In this document: in pieces, positions 12,717 through 13,270 of the stretch
How the letters are laid out: every line of letters begins with the position of its first letter
Numbering within the stretch: position 1 is the first letter of the stretch
Assembly: GCA_965661355.1 (NCBI GenBank)
Contig: CBFIDI010000039.1
Coordinates: 1 to 13,270 of the forward strand
Reading direction: 5' to 3'
Source: CAMCFD01 sp965661355
Lineage (GTDB): Bacteria; Pseudomonadota; Alphaproteobacteria; Rickettsiales; UBA1997
DNA length: 13,270 nt
Notes under the pieces: generated by a model
What the model saw: the letters and a program-made list of their open reading frames with translations, nothing else
What the model was told of the DNA's origin: nothing
Databases searched by the model: none
Position numbers and translations under genes: made by a program

Positions 12717-13270
12717 GGTTGATTTATTGTTTGATCGAAAATTATTAAGAAAAAACCAGCAAAGATTTATTGCGAATTTTGAAAATTATAATTTTTTGCA
12801 TCATGAAATCGCTTCAAGATTAATTGATTCGGTTGATTTATATCAAAAAAATAGACAAAGTTATAGTAATATTCTTGAAGTTTCATGTCTAGATCAATAT
12901 CTTAAAAATTATATTACACAAGAAAAAAAAGTTAAAGAATTTTTTCAAACTTCGTTAATTGATGATATTGGCGATAAAAATATTGATGACGAAGAGCTAG
13001 AATTTGAAAATTCATCTTTTGATTTAATATTAAGTAATTTAAATTTGCATTTTATTAATAAAGTTCCTGATTTTTTGTTAAAATCGCATGATTTTTTGAG
13101 AAAAGACGGTGTTTTGGCTTTAAGCTTTTTTGGCGAGCAGAATCTTTTTGACTTAAAAAAGGTGGTTTTTGAAGCTGAAAATGAAGTGTTAAACGGGTTT
13201 TCACCTAGATTTATTCCGACGATTGATATTAAAAATGCGGCTAAATTATTGCAAAAAGCGGGATTTAAAG
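12715..13270 (+). CDS. NDUFAF5/BioC-like methyltransferase-fold protein, N-terminal part (cut by window edge)
   Basis: The frame from ATG 12715 is open for 185 codons to the window end. The product begins LFDRKLLRKNQQRF (5-18), matching the LFDRALLRRRLxR start of alphaproteobacterial NDUFAF5-like proteins. It continues with FENSSFDLILSNLNLHFINKVPDFL (residues 97-121), LRKDGVLALSFFGEQNLFDLKKVVFEAENEV (128-158) and SPRFIPTIDIKNAAKLLQKAGF (163-184), all family-typical. SAM motif I is degenerate: ILEVSCLDQYL (53-63) stands where LDLGxxxG is expected, lacking glycines. Human NDUFAF5 hydroxylates an arginine of complex I subunit NDUFS7; a role in complex I assembly is an inference. The ATG overlaps the comF ATG on the other strand (shared sequence CATG), so its promoter must lie within comF. 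Confidence 0.85.
   Translation, partial: MVDLLFDRKLLRKNQQRFIANFENYNFLHHEIASRLIDSVDLYQKNRQSYSNILEVSCLDQYLKNYITQEKKVKEFFQTSLIDDIGDKNIDDEELEFENSSFDLILSNLNLHFINKVPDFLLKSHDFLRKDGVLALSFFGEQNLFDLKKVVFEAENEVLNGFSPRFIPTIDIKNAAKLLQKAGFK

Noticed and set aside
1..13270. tRNA, rRNA or CRISPR array
   Set aside because: No T-loop GGTTCGAATCC-type sequence with acceptor pairing, no rRNA-like segment and no regularly spaced repeats were seen on either strand.
1..13270. Defence system, prophage or integrated element
   Set aside because: All identified genes are ordinary housekeeping or envelope genes of uniform composition; there is no integrase, transposase or att-like repeat.

Overview
The window is strongly AT-rich, gene-dense chromosomal DNA from what looks like an alphaproteobacterium, most likely a Rickettsiales-type or other reduced, AT-rich lineage. 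The grounds are LpxI as the lipid A hydrolase, a ComF gene paired with an NDUFAF5-type methyltransferase, lspA followed by a DUF3035-like lipoprotein gene, CcmH, a PntB-type transhydrogenase subunit and a malic enzyme fused to a phosphotransacetylase-like domain. Most starts lack a clear Shine-Dalgarno sequence and intergenic gaps are very short. The taxonomic call is inference; no rRNA or marker tree is available here.

Layout. Bases 1-3530 (minus strand) form a tightly packed six-gene run transcribed toward base 1: lspA, a small lipoprotein gene, a degenerate inositol-monophosphatase-family gene, obgE, a FolM/PTR1-like pteridine reductase, and the 5' part of lpxI, which leaves the window. 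fmt (3543-4463, plus) diverges from lspA across only about 12 bases. ccmH (4546-4941), dapF (4987-5793) and efp (5771-6340) are minus-strand, with dapF overlapping efp. Next come pntB (6381-7748), a glycine-rich unknown gene (7789-8199) and maeB (8267-10519), all minus; a 14-bp hairpin at the maeB stop separates maeB from the unknown gene. The 433-bp region 10520-10952 has no protein gene. It contains the maeB promoter, a roughly 162-nt imperfect inverted repeat that looks like a long structured RNA with its own extended -10 promoter, and the promoter of a plus-strand peptidoglycan amidase gene (10953-11732). comF (11988-12716, minus) and a methyltransferase gene (12715-13270, plus, cut by the window end) have overlapping, opposite start codons.

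The genes serve the cell envelope (lspA and its likely lipoprotein, lpxI, dapF, amidase), translation and ribosome assembly (fmt, efp, obgE), respiration and redox (ccmH, pntB, maeB, methyltransferase) and pterin/folate chemistry (FolM-like). The points most worth following up are the hairpin RNA candidate at 10669-10830, a PntB that lacks the glycine-rich nucleotide-binding loop of its NADP(H) domain, an apparent IMPase pseudoenzyme, and the glycine-rich, Arg/Cys/Trp-free unknown protein upstream of pntB.
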